A DNA stretch of 60,756 nucleotides from Psychrobacillus sp. BL-248-WT-3. GTDB taxonomy: Bacteria; Bacillota; Bacilli; Bacillales_A; Planococcaceae. Location of the stretch: contig NZ_JABAFC010000021.1 in assembly GCF_012843435.1 (NCBI RefSeq), forward strand, positions 1 through 60,756, given 5' to 3'. The position numbers and the translations under genes were made by a program. The notes under the pieces were generated by a model that did not search any database, was not told where the DNA came from, and worked only from the letters and a program-made list of their open reading frames with translations. Shown here piece by piece: positions 1 through 8,024 of this stretch; the stretch's first letter is position 1; each line of letters opens with the position of its first letter.

Positions 1-2
1 AT

Positions 3-48
3 AAAGCCGGTGAAATTTTACTTATTGTAAAATTTCATCGGCTTTTTC
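3..48. terminator. Hairpin terminator at left edge
   Basis: Near-perfect inverted repeat: AAAGCCGGTGAAATTTTAC, a 5-base loop, then the complementary arm with one mismatch, followed by CTTTTT on the + strand. It lies just downstream of the leftward recombinase gene and probably ends transcription from both sides. The better T-run favours rightward transcripts entering from outside the window. Confidence 0.7.
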
Positions 49-86
49 ATTTAAGAGGATGGTTTTGTCCCAGTCTCCTTTTGCAT

Positions 87-926
87 TTAAAAGTACTTCT
101 GATAATACTCTTTTCTTAACCTTCCGCTTAGCTGAGCATAGATCTTAGTGGTTTCACTCTTCTCATGCCCCATAAGACTCTGTATGACTTCAATAGGAGC
201 TCCATTATTCATCAAATGAGTTGCGTAGCTGTGCCTAAGTTGGTGTGGATGAATTTCTTTATTAATTTCGGCACGATTGGAGATCCGCTTGATGATGTAT
301 CGCATTTGGGCGACACTCATTTTGTGCGGCTGTCTTGCTGTCACAAAGATGGCTGGATTATGGTCATTACGGCTTTCTAAATAGCGTTTAAGCCATATGT
401 CACAACGTGTATTAAAATATACCTCCCTTTCCTTATCACCTTTACCTCGAACGATCGCCGATTGATTGGACCAATTAATATGGTTCTTTTCTAACGAAAC
501 TATTTCTCCAATTCGACAACCGGTAGAAAACATGAATTCAAAAATCGCTTTTTCCATTGGGGAATGACAGGATTCACGAAGGTGTTCGATTTCCCGTTCT
601 GTTAAATACTTAGGTATCCGCTTCCCTACTTTGGGTTCTTTAATTTTGGAAGTTGGATTCTTACTAAGGTATCCTTCTTCATGAGACCAACGAAAAAATG
701 ATTTCATAAAGCGAATACGATGTGCAAGACTGGCTGGTTTTAAATGCTTACCGGATACAGCAAGATATTCCTTTAGTTGATTTGTATCCAGCAATGCCAT
801 CTCTACGTCTTTAAAATAACCAATTAATAGCAAAGACTGTAATTGGTAGGCCTTCAACGTTTGTGGCGAAAAGCCCTCTATTCGCTTATCCGCTTCAAAC
901 GAAGCCCATGCTTTTGACAGTAACAA
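87..926 (-). CDS. Tyrosine recombinase (XerC/XerD-like phage integrase family)
   Basis: Site-specific DNA recombinase of 279 aa, the usual length of XerC/D-like enzymes. An N-terminal SAM-like core-binding domain covers about residues 5-90 and the catalytic domain about 105-279. All catalytic residues are visible: Arg138 (GCRIGE), Lys162 (RGKGDKE), His228 and Arg231 (HQLRHSYATH), His254 (GHEKSETT) and nucleophile Tyr263 (KIYAQL). The protein therefore looks active. No excisionase, phage gene or att-like direct repeat is recognisable nearby, so it is a solitary recombinase; the mobile element it served, if any, may extend left of the window or be gone. The neighbourhood (split genes, dispersed repeats) fits an accessory region. 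Confidence 0.9.
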   Translation of the reverse strand: MLLSKAWASFEADKRIEGFSPQTLKAYQLQSLLLIGYFKDVEMALLDTNQLKEYLAVSGKHLKPASLAHRIRFMKSFFRWSHEEGYLSKNPTSKIKEPKVGKRIPKYLTEREIEHLRESCHSPMEKAIFEFMFSTGCRIGEIVSLEKNHINWSNQSAIVRGKGDKEREVYFNTRCDIWLKRYLESRNDHNPAIFVTARQPHKMSVAQMRYIIKRISNRAEINKEIHPHQLRHSYATHLMNNGAPIEVIQSLMGHEKSETTKIYAQLSGRLRKEYYQKYF

Positions 927-1000
927 TTTTATTCCCCCTAAAATAGTAATATTAAAAGGATTATTGCCAACTTAATAGAATTATAGACAAAGGGTGTATT

Positions 1001-1033
1001 TTGACTAACGCCGCAGTTTATTTGAAGAAGTCA
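1001..1033 (+). repeat. ACTAACG-family dispersed repeat, copy 1 (partial)
   Basis: Short copy containing ACTAACGCCGCAGTTTATT followed by GAAGAAG. It matches the tail half of the fuller copies at 3292 and 43914, where the CAGTTTAGTTGAAGAAG segment pairs with an upstream AACTAAA to form a hairpin. Confidence 0.6.
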
Positions 1034-1096
1034 TTTTTTGAAAGATGTCGAAGTAGTTAATATAGGCAGTATGGCAATAACCGGGAGTGGATTCAA

Positions 1097-1351
1097 TTGA
1101 GACTATTCAGCTTGATACAATTATTAACGGCTATGATTGCGTTTGTTATTTATTTTTATTTTATTGAACCTGTTATTAAACAGAATGTATGGTTCAAATT
1201 TTTGATATTTGCACTAGTTTTCTTTACTCTAAGTTATTTTTCCAAAAGGTTTGAAGGACATTTAAAATTTTTAGATAAACGGATTGATAATCAACTTAGT
1301 GTATGGATTGTAATTGGTTTAATTTTCATTCCTTTATTCATTATTTTTTGA
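1097..1351 (+). CDS. Small hydrophobic membrane protein
   Basis: 84-residue protein with three probable membrane helices (about residues 4-24, 32-50 and 68-84) and a short basic loop (KRFEGHLKFLDKRID) between the second and third. The start is TTG, chosen because GGGAGTGG lies 7 bases upstream. I recognise no family. It is followed immediately by a dispersed hairpin repeat and then the VanZ-like gene on the same strand, but the 79-base gap with the repeat argues against tight coupling. Function unknown. Confidence 0.6.
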   Translation: MRLFSLIQLLTAMIAFVIYFYFIEPVIKQNVWFKFLIFALVFFTLSYFSKRFEGHLKFLDKRIDNQLSVWIVIGLIFIPLFIIF

Positions 1352-1402
1352 ACTAATGGGTGCTTTACTTCAAGAAGGAGTAAAGCCATTTTCTTATTGA
1401 AC
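1350..1402 (+). repeat. ACTAACG-family dispersed repeat, copy 2
   Basis: Begins AACTAATGGGTGCTTTACTT and forms the hairpin GCTTTACT-loop-AGTAAAGC followed by a T-rich stretch and TTATTGAAC. Nearly identical to the copies at 3292 and 43914, and may double as terminator of the small membrane protein gene. Confidence 0.75.
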
Positions 1403-1430
1403 AAAAGGATATCAAGTACAGGGGGATAAA

Positions 1431-1895
1431 ATGAAAAAAGTAATAAAGATTGTTCTTAACATAAGTTTCGTGTTTTATTTATTTGCATTAGTAGTTCTAT
1501 TGTTCTTAGGCACTAGAGGCTTTTTATGGTCTGGTATAACAATGATAGAGTATATAAAGAACTCATCTAATTTTATACCCTTTAAAACTATAAATACATA
1601 TATAAGGGCATTGTTTGACGGAAGTATGAATATAGATATACCTATTAAAAATCTCTTTGGTAACTTATTTATGTTTTTGCCAGCGGGGATTTACTTACCT
1701 TACTGCATAAGAAAGGCAAAAGAGATAAGTGTTTTTATAATTTCGTTGAGTATATTGCTAGTTGTAATTGAAGTAGTTCAAGTAGTTACTAGAAGAGGAA
1801 GTTTTGATATTGATGATTTTATTCTTAATATGCTTGGTGCTTTAATAGGATTTGGAATTTGGAAAACAAAGTTTGTTCAGAAACTGCTTAGATAG
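1431..1895 (+). CDS. VanZ family membrane protein
   Basis: 154-residue integral membrane protein with four predicted helices (about 7-27, 65-85, 92-112 and 128-146). The motif NLFGNLFMFLPAGIYLP and the later EVVQ...GSFDIDDFILNMLGALIG are the two hallmark blocks of the VanZ-like family, whose founder gives low-level teicoplanin resistance in enterococci. Most chromosomal homologues have no known role. RBS AGGGGG lies 7 bases upstream of the ATG. No vancomycin-type genes are nearby, so glycopeptide resistance should not be inferred. Confidence 0.85.
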   Translation: MKKVIKIVLNISFVFYLFALVVLLFLGTRGFLWSGITMIEYIKNSSNFIPFKTINTYIRALFDGSMNIDIPIKNLFGNLFMFLPAGIYLPYCIRKAKEISVFIISLSILLVVIEVVQVVTRRGSFDIDDFILNMLGALIGFGIWKTKFVQKLLR

Positions 1896-1907
1896 AACAG
1901 TAATTTT

Positions 1908-1932
1908 AACTAACGAATGCTTTAGTAAAAAA
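1908..1932 (+). repeat. ACTAACG-family dispersed repeat, copy 3 (partial)
   Basis: AACTAACGAATGCTTTAGTA followed by AAAAATC. Matches the head of the copy at 4483 but lacks its hairpin. Confidence 0.55.
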
Positions 1933-1975
1933 TCGGACATCAAAATAAATAAGCATGGAGATACATTTCCCAGCT

Positions 1976-2010
1976 ACCCCCTTCATCATTTGAATGGGGG
2001 ATTTGTTTTT
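1976..2010 (+). terminator. Terminator after VanZ-like gene
   Basis: CCCCCTTCA-loop-TGAATGGGGG hairpin followed by ATTTGTTTTT on the + strand, about 80 bases after the VanZ stop codon. Confidence 0.75.
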
Positions 2011-2109
2011 AGCTGTTTATTCACTAAATGCCCCCAAACCAGCTTTGGTAGCATTTTAGGGGGGCGTAAGAATTTTGAAGATTTACTGCTATAAGAAAAT
2101 CTAAACATA

Positions 2110-2147
2110 AAAAAACCTAATTTCTCGGTTTATAAGTGAGAAATTAG
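2110..2147 (-). terminator. Terminator after MerR locus
   Basis: CTAATTTCTC-loop-GAGAAATTAG hairpin whose minus-strand reading continues into a run of seven T, placed 100 bases downstream of the leftward MerR locus. Confidence 0.8.
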
Positions 2148-2247
2148 ACTTTAGTTACTTTATTAAATCGCCCTATAATGGAAAATCAAGTGTGTTGTTT
2201 TAAATAAGATAGACCAACTATAATTTAAGAGTATAGCTCATTAATAT

Positions 2248-3018
2248 CTATTCCATTTCTTCTTGCTGAATATAATATTCTATCGCTTGTTCAAACCATT
2301 TTTGTTCATCTTCTGTAAAAGGAGAAGGTGTCATATTATCAAATTCTTGAAAATCAGGTTCTCCTTCTATATTCGTATCAGCGAGTTTTTGCATCAAATC
2401 CTCATCAAAAAATGAAAAAACTCCTTCTATATAGTTCTTAATCATTCGCTGTACTTTCAGGTCCTCTACGGGTTTACCCTATAATTGTTTCACTTCTTTA
2501 GACAATTGAGTAAACGTTTTATCTAAAGAGATTTTTTCTTCTTCCGATTTCTTTTCTAACTCTTCCATGATATCCGTTAACATATGACGATTAATCCATT
2601 CTTCTTGTATATGGTCAGTACGCATACCGTGAAGAAGGGTAAATAATAAGTTACTATCCACTGTTCCCTCTTCCTCCATTAACCTAATTACTCTATTAAT
2701 AGATTTCATTGACTGTTCGATTTGTTTTTTTTCTTTTTCTAAAGCTTGAAAATGAAGAGACAAGCTTTCGTTTAAATCAACGGTAAAGCTTGTTTTATTT
2801 AATAAATTTTTTATTTCATCCAAACTATATCCTAGGAATTTTAAACTTATAATTTTTTGCAATATTATAATATCTTGATAATTGTAAATGCGATGCCCTG
2901 AAGAAGGATTCTTTTCTGGTCGTAATAAACCAATTTCATCATAGTAATGTAAAGTAGGAATAGGTAATCCTGTCTTTTCTGAAAACTCCCCAATGGAAAA
3001 CCTGTTATTGTTATTCAT
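2248..3018 (-). pseudogene. MerR family regulator interrupted by an in-frame TAG
   Basis: The N-terminal piece starts at ATG 3018 (GGGAGG 8 bases upstream), has the MerR winged-helix motif (FSIGEFSEKTGLPIPTLHYY, then EIGLLRPEK) and a long coiled coil, and ends ...SKEVKQL at a TAG (2479-2481). The same frame then continues without break as GKPVEDLKVQR and into a 65-residue open segment ending at 2248 (FTEDEQKWFEQAIEYY). Together they make a protein of about 256 aa, a normal length for two-domain MerR regulators of the TipAS-like type. A Tyr codon (TAT or TAC) before Gly changed to TAG is the simplest explanation. The truncated product keeps the DNA-binding and dimerisation parts but loses the end of the effector domain. 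The promoter is intact. Confidence 0.85.
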
Positions 3019-3048
3019 CAAAATTCCTCCCAACAAAAGTATAAGTTC

Positions 3049-3079
3049 ATTATAAAACCTCAAGTAACTTGAGGTTCAA
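3049..3079 (-). promoter_or_regulatory. MerR-type promoter with 19-bp spacer and central operator
   Basis: On the minus strand TTGAAC (-35, 3074-3079) and TATAAT (-10, 3049-3054) are separated by exactly 19 bp. The spacer region carries a perfect inverted repeat, AACCTCAAG-TTA-CTTGAGGTT (3056-3076). An over-long spacer with a central dyad is the classical architecture of promoters that MerR-family proteins activate by untwisting DNA. It reads into the MerR gene itself, so it is most likely autoregulatory. Confidence 0.85.
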
Positions 3080-3504
3080 GGGATAAATTTGAAATTGATA
3101 TATTGTCACACTATTCCCGTTTATTCAACAATGCTGTACAATCTCAGTTATTGCATAAGACTCTGCATATTACTGATCGTTGTAAATCCACAAAAATCTG
3201 GCGAGAACCCAAAAGGCGGCATAATTTTTGCATTGATAACGCATTTAAGGAATTAAGTTCATAAAGTCATAGAAAAGATTGTGAAGTATTGTACTTAAAC
3301 TAACGCGTGCTTTACTTCAAGAAGGAGTAAAGCCTTTCTTCTTATTGAACTAAAGCGGCAGTTTAGTTGAAGAAGCAAAATTGATTCTACTACGGTAAAA
3401 CTCTATGTTGCTTGTAGTGTTGCTTTATAAAAGTTCATCATCTAAACTATGAACTGCAGATTTAATGTAACTAATATCTAAAAATCAGAGGAGAAATATT
3501 ATTC
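3080..3504. other. Intergenic stretch upstream of the ACR3-like carrier gene
   Basis: No convincing gene. It contains one full dispersed repeat (3292-3376). A GAGGAGAAATATT ribosome site just before 3505 serves the carrier gene. I see no second MerR-type dyad in front of that gene. Confidence 0.6.
3292..3376 (+). repeat. ACTAACG-family dispersed repeat, copy 4 (full length)
   Basis: Full unit: ACTAACGCGTGCTTTACTTC, the GCTTTACT/AGTAAAGC hairpin, a CTTTCTTCTTATTGAAC linker, then a second hairpin AACTAAA-gcggcag-TTTAGTT and GAAGAAG. The copy at 43914-43990 is almost identical over the whole length. Confidence 0.85.
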
Positions 3505-4476
3505 ATGATTACTAGAGAACAACTTGAAAATAACCAAGTTTGGCTATATGTCATGGTATTAGTAATGGCAGCTGGATTTGGACTAATAGTTCCTGGTTTT
3601 TCAGGACAATTAGATGTTACGATTTCTGTGGTCATCGCTATTTTGATGTATAGTATGTTTTCACAGATACCTTTTACATCCTTAAAAAAGTCGTTTGCAA
3701 ATAGACGTTTTATTTGGGCTCTATTAACGGTTAACTATATAGCAGTACCTATTGTGGTATGGCTTTTATCAAAGTTATTGCCCGAATATCCACCATTATT
3801 ACTTGGTGTCTATTTAGTTTTACTAACCCCTTGCATAGACTATGTAATTGTTTTTACAGCTTTAGGTCGTGGAAATGAAAAGCTGATACTGATGTCAACA
3901 CCGATTCTTTTCATTACGCAAATGCTCCTTTTGCCTCTGTATTTATGGCTGTTTATGGGAGAGGATGCAGCAGGAATCGTAGAACCTGTTCCATTCTTGG
4001 AAGCTTTTTTTGGTCTCATCGTTATCCCACTAGGTATTGCTATTGCTATACAGTTGTATGCAAGAAAAGCACCTGTTGGCAATAGAATATTAAATCTATC
4101 AGCATGGCTGCCCGTTCCTTTCATGGCACTAACCCTTTTTGTCGTCGTTGCGTCTCAAATCGGTAAATTATCTACCTACATGGACTTAATTATCAAAGTC
4201 ATTCCGATTTATATTGTCTTTATGATTATTGTGCCTGTTATTTCTCGGTTCATAGCCAAGTGGTTTAAGCTCGATATAGGTTCAGGTCGTGCCCTTATCT
4301 TCAGTGGCTCAACACGCAATTCGCTTGTGGTACTTCCTCTCGCCTTAGCGTTGCCTGACGAGTTAAGCTCGTTGGTAGCTGCCGTAATCGTGACGCAGAC
4401 AATCGTTGAGCTTGTGGGGGAACTAATTTATATTCGATTAGTACCTAATATACTTTTACGTAAAGAAACAACCTAA
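3505..4476 (+). CDS. Bile acid:sodium symporter / ACR3-like arsenic resistance protein
   Basis: 323-residue carrier with about ten membrane helices of the BASS/ACR3 fold. Diagnostic blocks are LLTPCIDYVIVFTALGRGN (the Cys in the fourth helix is the position conserved in ACR3 arsenite exporters) and GSTRNSLVVLPLALALPDE near residue 265, where the family has its crossover helix. Likely exports an oxyanion such as arsenite. However, there is no arsR, arsC or arsD nearby, and the substrate is inferred from family only. Start ATG 3505 follows GAGGAGAAATATT. The upstream MerR gene is divergent and broken; a regulatory link is possible but unsupported. Confidence 0.75.
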   Translation: MITREQLENNQVWLYVMVLVMAAGFGLIVPGFSGQLDVTISVVIAILMYSMFSQIPFTSLKKSFANRRFIWALLTVNYIAVPIVVWLLSKLLPEYPPLLLGVYLVLLTPCIDYVIVFTALGRGNEKLILMSTPILFITQMLLLPLYLWLFMGEDAAGIVEPVPFLEAFFGLIVIPLGIAIAIQLYARKAPVGNRILNLSAWLPVPFMALTLFVVVASQIGKLSTYMDLIIKVIPIYIVFMIIVPVISRFIAKWFKLDIGSGRALIFSGSTRNSLVVLPLALALPDELSSLVAAVIVTQTIVELVGELIYIRLVPNILLRKETT

Positions 4477-4482
4477 ACGGTT

Positions 4483-4610
4483 ATTCAACTAACGGGTGCT
4501 TTAGTAAAAAATCAATGTCAAAGCAAGATGAGCTGGTAGGAAATATCCTAGCTCATTTTTTATGTATATTTAAAATCAGCCTTTACCTTTAACATAGCTT
4601 TATGTTAATA
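4483..4610 (+). repeat. ACTAACG-family dispersed repeat, copy 5, with terminator hairpin
   Basis: Head AACTAACGGGTGCTTTAGTA, then the hairpin ATGAGCT...AGCTCAT with a run of six T (4528-4562), then TTTACCTTTAACATAGC. The whole 100-bp block recurs at 46195-46290 with about 85% identity by eye, next to an unrelated gene. As placed, the hairpin terminates the carrier gene. Confidence 0.8.
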
Positions 4611-4684
4611 AGCTGAGCAAATTTCCTTAAAAGCATTTTACAGATTAAACACGAACATTAACTATGTATTGATTGGAGTGACAG

Positions 4685-4747
4685 ATGAATGCTAATCGCT
4701 CACCCTGCGTAGGGTGTCCAGCTAGATGTAATTTAAACTATTATTAA
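4685..4747 (+). CDS. Candidate 20-residue Cys-rich peptide
   Basis: Tiny ORF beginning MNANRSPCVGCPARC and ending NLNYY, with three cysteines spaced CxxCxxxC. A GGAGTG ribosome site lies 4 bases upstream of the ATG, and a TAA ends it. It is too short to be significant on composition alone; the ribosome site and clustered cysteines (a metal-binding pattern) are the only support. It sits 165 bases before the C39-like lipoprotein gene on the same strand. No family recognised. Confidence 0.35.
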   Translation: MNANRSPCVGCPARCNLNYY

Positions 4748-4911
4748 AAAGCATATAAATTTCATTATTCTTTTTTCATTGTTCGTATTTGACTTAAAGC
4801 TAATTTCAAAATAAAGTAAAAAAATAATATAAATCGATCTATTGATTTGTTCCCTACTTTCTATATAATAAATTCTTGTGTTTCAAAAAAAGAAGAAAAG
4901 GATGGGGATAA

Positions 4912-5898
4912 ATGAAAAGAACCCTTACAGCAGTTTTAGCATCCGCAATGCTATTATTATTATCTGCGTGCTCAGAGAACACAGATTCACAAGCGGAGGT
5001 TAACAAGGAAGTAGACACAAAAGCGTCAGCCGAAACTACTGTGGCAGTTAAACCAACTATGATTAAAGGCGAAGACTATGATGAAAACGGCGGTGCTGAT
5101 GCCTATGCAGAAGCTGGCGATAACAAAGAGTCTCGTTATTTTAAAGCCCCTGATTTTTACAACATGAAATCAGATGATCAATTACTACTAATCGAAAATT
5201 TCCAAACGATGCAGCAAACAACGGAATGGTCTTGTGGACCTGTTACCGCATTAATGGTTGCTAACCATTTTGGCTTCACAGACATGACAGAAATGGATAT
5301 TGCTGAGCAAATGAAAGCAATGACCGACTTGGACACTCCAGGAGCAAAGCCTGGTTCTGCAAACAACTTCCCAGAATACGGGACAGACGTTAGCCAGCTC
5401 CATAATTTCTTTACTAGTCTAGAGGGCTTTAAAGTGGTAGAGACAAGCTATAAGGTGAATTATGCAGCAGACGATCTAATTCAAGAAGCAGATGGTGAAA
5501 CCGGAAATAATGTAGGAAACCTTCCTGCTACTTTCACATGGAACAGCTTATATGCTTCTGAAAATAGTGAAACTACTGAAGCATGGGTAACAGATGCTAA
5601 GGATAGCTATTTTGTTAAATGGTTAACTGGCCATCTTTCTAATGACCGACCAATTATGGTTGAGTGGGCAGATTGGGATGGACATTGGCAAGCCATTATT
5701 GGATATGATAATAATGGAACACCAGGTATTGGTGATGACATGCTTATCTTTGCAGACCCGTATGATACATCTGACCATTGGCAGGACGGATATTACTTCT
5801 ATCCATTAGAAAGATGGTTCGGTATGTGGAACGATCGTAACATTGCACCAAAACCATTCCAATTACAGCCTTACATCGTTGTGGATTATACTAAATAG
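4912..5898 (+). CDS. C39-like papain-fold lipoprotein (putative cysteine peptidase)
   Basis: 328-residue exported lipoprotein. Signal peptide 1-19 ends in the lipobox LSAC with lipidated Cys20, followed by an acidic, disordered spacer to about residue 90. The C-terminal domain (95-328) has the C39_2 peptidase pattern: Cys108 in TTEWSCGPVTALMV, His258 in WDGHWQAIIGYD and Asp282 in IFADPYDTSDHW, a complete Cys-His-Asp triad. It is therefore probably a surface-anchored cysteine peptidase or amidase. Unlike bacteriocin-processing C39 domains it is not fused to an ABC transporter and no double-glycine leader peptide is nearby. Single gene with its own terminator. Confidence 0.75.
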   Translation: MKRTLTAVLASAMLLLLSACSENTDSQAEVNKEVDTKASAETTVAVKPTMIKGEDYDENGGADAYAEAGDNKESRYFKAPDFYNMKSDDQLLLIENFQTMQQTTEWSCGPVTALMVANHFGFTDMTEMDIAEQMKAMTDLDTPGAKPGSANNFPEYGTDVSQLHNFFTSLEGFKVVETSYKVNYAADDLIQEADGETGNNVGNLPATFTWNSLYASENSETTEAWVTDAKDSYFVKWLTGHLSNDRPIMVEWADWDGHWQAIIGYDNNGTPGIGDDMLIFADPYDTSDHWQDGYYFYPLERWFGMWNDRNIAPKPFQLQPYIVVDYTK

Positions 5899-5903
5899 AT
5901 TTA

Positions 5904-5942
5904 AAAGAGAGTCATGACATTGTCATAACTCTCTTTTTTTTG
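5904..5942 (+). terminator. Terminator after C39-like lipoprotein
   Basis: AAGAGAGTCATGAC-loop-GTCATAACTCTCTT hairpin followed by eight T, immediately after the stop codon. Confidence 0.9.
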
Positions 5943-6074
5943 TTAATACTTAATAAGTAATCACTAAACAGTTTCTAAAAATCTGTCGATTGCTTTCTAC
6001 TCTCTAATTTCATATGATAATAAAGCAAACAATCAACACGTTGTTCAGTACTTTATTATAAAGGAGAATGTTAA

Positions 6075-6470
6075 GTGAATAAAAAATATATATTAATGTT
6101 TGGTTCATTGATTATAGCTTTAGGATTAGTGATTGCAGCGCTAGTTACCGGTGACGATATAGTTACTTATCTAATAATATTCTTTTGCGTAGGTTTAGGT
6201 CTTGCTTTACTTCGTTTAGTAGTAAATGGAGCTATCAAAAAAATGAAGGGAAAAAGCATCTGGACGAAACTTCTCTTCTTCGCTGTTCTCTTAGGTTTTG
6301 GTCTACCTTTCCAAAACTGGTTCCGTAAAGACGTAATCTTTGCGATGGATTCTGATTACATTGTTCGATGCATCATCATCACTGTAATGGGAATTATCTT
6401 TATGACGTTCCTTTTTGGGATGCTGTTCAACAAAAAAAGTCAGCCAGCAGTTGAAGTAGATGTAGATTAG
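6075..6470 (+). CDS. Conserved-looking membrane protein of unknown function
   Basis: 131-residue protein with four predicted membrane helices (about 5-25, 30-50, 63-80 and 97-118), a basic cytoplasmic loop (KKMKGKS) and an acidic tail (VEVDVD). GTG start at 6075 is chosen because AAGGAG lies 8 bases upstream. No family recognised and no charged motif suggesting an enzyme. Monocistronic, with a terminator 45 bases downstream. Confidence 0.65.
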   Translation: MNKKYILMFGSLIIALGLVIAALVTGDDIVTYLIIFFCVGLGLALLRLVVNGAIKKMKGKSIWTKLLFFAVLLGFGLPFQNWFRKDVIFAMDSDYIVRCIIITVMGIIFMTFLFGMLFNKKSQPAVEVDVD

Positions 6471-6514
6471 TAAGCAGGGAAAAGCACTTACTGCTTTCAG
6501 GAGATATTCTTATA

Positions 6515-6566
6515 AAAAATAGCCCATCTTTTGCATATATAAACGTCAAAAAGGGGCTATTTTTTA
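6515..6566. terminator. Bidirectional terminator
   Basis: AAAAAATAGCCC paired with GGGCTATTTTTT across a 27-base loop. A/T runs on both sides serve the rightward membrane-protein gene and the convergent lipoprotein gene at 6615. Confidence 0.75.
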
Positions 6567-6571
6567 TAGGG

Positions 6572-6600
6572 CTTAAATTTAACGAATGTTTAGCTAAGCC
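6572..6600 (+). repeat. Degenerate ACTAACG-family fragment, copy 6
   Basis: TTTAACGAATGTTTAGCTAA resembles the head of copy 3 (TTTTAACTAACGAATGCTTT) with a short deletion. Confidence 0.35.
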
Positions 6601-6614
6601 AGTAAAAGTGCTTC

Positions 6615-7109
6615 TTACTCCTTAAACTCTATTAAATCTGCAATTATATACTGTTTTTCTACAAGCTCTTTATTGTCAGTCCATGAAACTGTAACTTTTG
6701 AATCCTCGAACGCTTTTTTAATGTTCTCTTCCGATAATCCTTTTGCATAAAAAACCACTTCTTGCTGATATTCTGCAAAATTTTCACTTGGATTATCTTG
6801 TTCACCCTCACTTCCATGCCAATAACGATCCACTCCATCTATACTATTTAACGTATTTCTCCAGTCTACATCTATTTCTATTTGACGATCTGTTACAGCG
6901 TTCGTGTTTTCCATAAAAAATTTAAATTTTAATACTTTGAAGTCTTCTTGCTGGGGGTCATTTAAATCCTTAGTGCCACCAACGCTAGCATATTCCTCAT
7001 CACTAATAGTAGAAATTATCGTTTCCACTTCTATTAGTGGTTCATTATTACAAGCAGTAATTAGAAATTGAAGCAATAAAACTAAGAACAATAAACTATA
7101 CCGTTTCAT
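6615..7109 (-). CDS. Putative lipoprotein, unknown function
   Basis: 164 aa with signal peptide 1-19 and lipobox LITAC giving lipidated Cys20. The mature part is rich in Asp/Glu and aromatic residues and has no recognisable domain. RBS GAGGAGG is 8 bases before the ATG. Single leftward gene; nothing in the context assigns a role. Confidence 0.7.
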   Translation of the reverse strand: MKRYSLLFLVLLLQFLITACNNEPLIEVETIISTISDEEYASVGGTKDLNDPQQEDFKVLKFKFFMENTNAVTDRQIEIDVDWRNTLNSIDGVDRYWHGSEGEQDNPSENFAEYQQEVVFYAKGLSEENIKKAFEDSKVTVSWTDNKELVEKQYIIADLIEFKE

Positions 7110-7220
7110 ACTTTCCTCCTCTCAAAATAATTCAATAACTCTCTATACTATGTAAAAATAAGTCTAATAATAAATTAGCTTTTTATTTATAAACCTGATA
7201 GGCAATGAGTACGTTTAGAG

Positions 7221-7994
7221 TCACGTTTTATTTTCTTTTAGTTGCTTTAGTAAATAAATACATAGCGGATTTATATAGTCAGCCTTACAATAATCACTTA
7301 ATAACAATCTATTAAGCCCTCTACTGTTAAATGGAATTGTTTCTACTCTTTTGAATTCTGGAAGTTCTCCTTTACTATATAATTCATTTTTATAATGTTT
7401 ATGTATTTCTTTTACTTCTTGAGAAGTTAAATCAATGGTTACTCGATTTATTAAAACTAATGATTGGCCTCCACGTTTTATTAGCCATGGACTCAAAGGT
7501 GACAAACACATTATTTTAGTAAGGTTAATACCTAGCTCTTCTTGTATCTCTCTTATTATATTTTTGTGTATATTAATATGCCCTTCTTCTATATCATTTT
7601 TGTCTAAGCCACCAGCAACTAATTGAATTCGATCCGGATTGGCTGTGCCTTCATTCATATGACCATAAACTAGATGTTGGTCCGAAGTAAGGACAAGTGT
7701 AGCAGGATAGACAACGGTGCAGTCGTACTCCGCTGATAACTCCATTTTCCTACTATAAAGAAAATGAGCATAGTCAGTGTGGATAAGGGAAATGAATAAA
7801 TCATTTTCATCTTCTTGAATTTAATGAACAGTAAAGACCTCCCCTCTTCTAAAAGTATTTTGTCTGTTGATCGTTTCCCAGTATTGATTTACTTTTGACT
7901 TAATTTTGTCTGGTAAGTTTATTTCCTTTTCTAAGACACTGATTTTTATATTACTAGGTGACTTTTCTAAACTAATAGTGTTGGAAAATGTCAT
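7221..7994 (-). pseudogene. Nudix hydrolase split by an in-frame TAA
   Basis: The 174-residue open segment ending at 7221 contains a Nudix box variant: a GG loop, then REIQEELGI, the metal-binding half REUxEExGU. Upstream in the same frame is a 57-residue segment starting at ATG 7994 with an AGGAGG ribosome site. It ends GEVFTVH at a TAA (7821-7823), after which the frame runs on through 25 codons (including HTDYAHFLYSRK) into the Nudix domain. The reconstructed protein is 257 aa, with an N-terminal domain followed by the hydrolase domain. A Ser codon (TCA) changed to TAA would explain it. The downstream half has no obvious ribosome site at its ATG (7745), so it is probably not made efficiently. 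Confidence 0.8.
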
Positions 7995-8024
7995 ATGTTC
8001 CTCCTGATCATAATATTATTTCGT

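Larger units (their letters stand above)
1896..2247. other. Intergenic stretch with repeat fragment and two terminators
   Basis: Between the VanZ gene (rightward) and the broken MerR gene (leftward). It holds a short dispersed-repeat fragment near 1908, a rightward terminator near 1976 and a leftward terminator near 2110. A frame open across 1852-2094 runs through the terminator and has no ribosome site, so no gene is called. Confidence 0.7.
4477..4911. other. Intergenic stretch with repeat/terminator and a small peptide ORF
   Basis: Contains dispersed-repeat copy 5 with its hairpin terminator (4483-4610), the candidate 20-codon Cys-rich ORF (4685-4747), and an AT-rich stretch leading to the ribosome site of the C39-like lipoprotein (GGATGGGG at 4901-4908). 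Confidence 0.6.

Noticed and set aside
87-926. Integron integrase with the 3-48 hairpin as an attC site
   Set aside because: The recombinase has no integron-specific insert that I can see, and the hairpin has terminator features and no cassette array.
1852-2094. 80-codon frame overlapping VanZ
   Set aside because: It runs through a terminator and a dispersed repeat and has no ribosome site.
2248-7994. Recoded stop codons (alternative genetic code or read-through)
   Set aside because: One split gene has TAG and the other TAA, both of which are used as normal stops elsewhere in the window. Ordinary gene decay is simpler.
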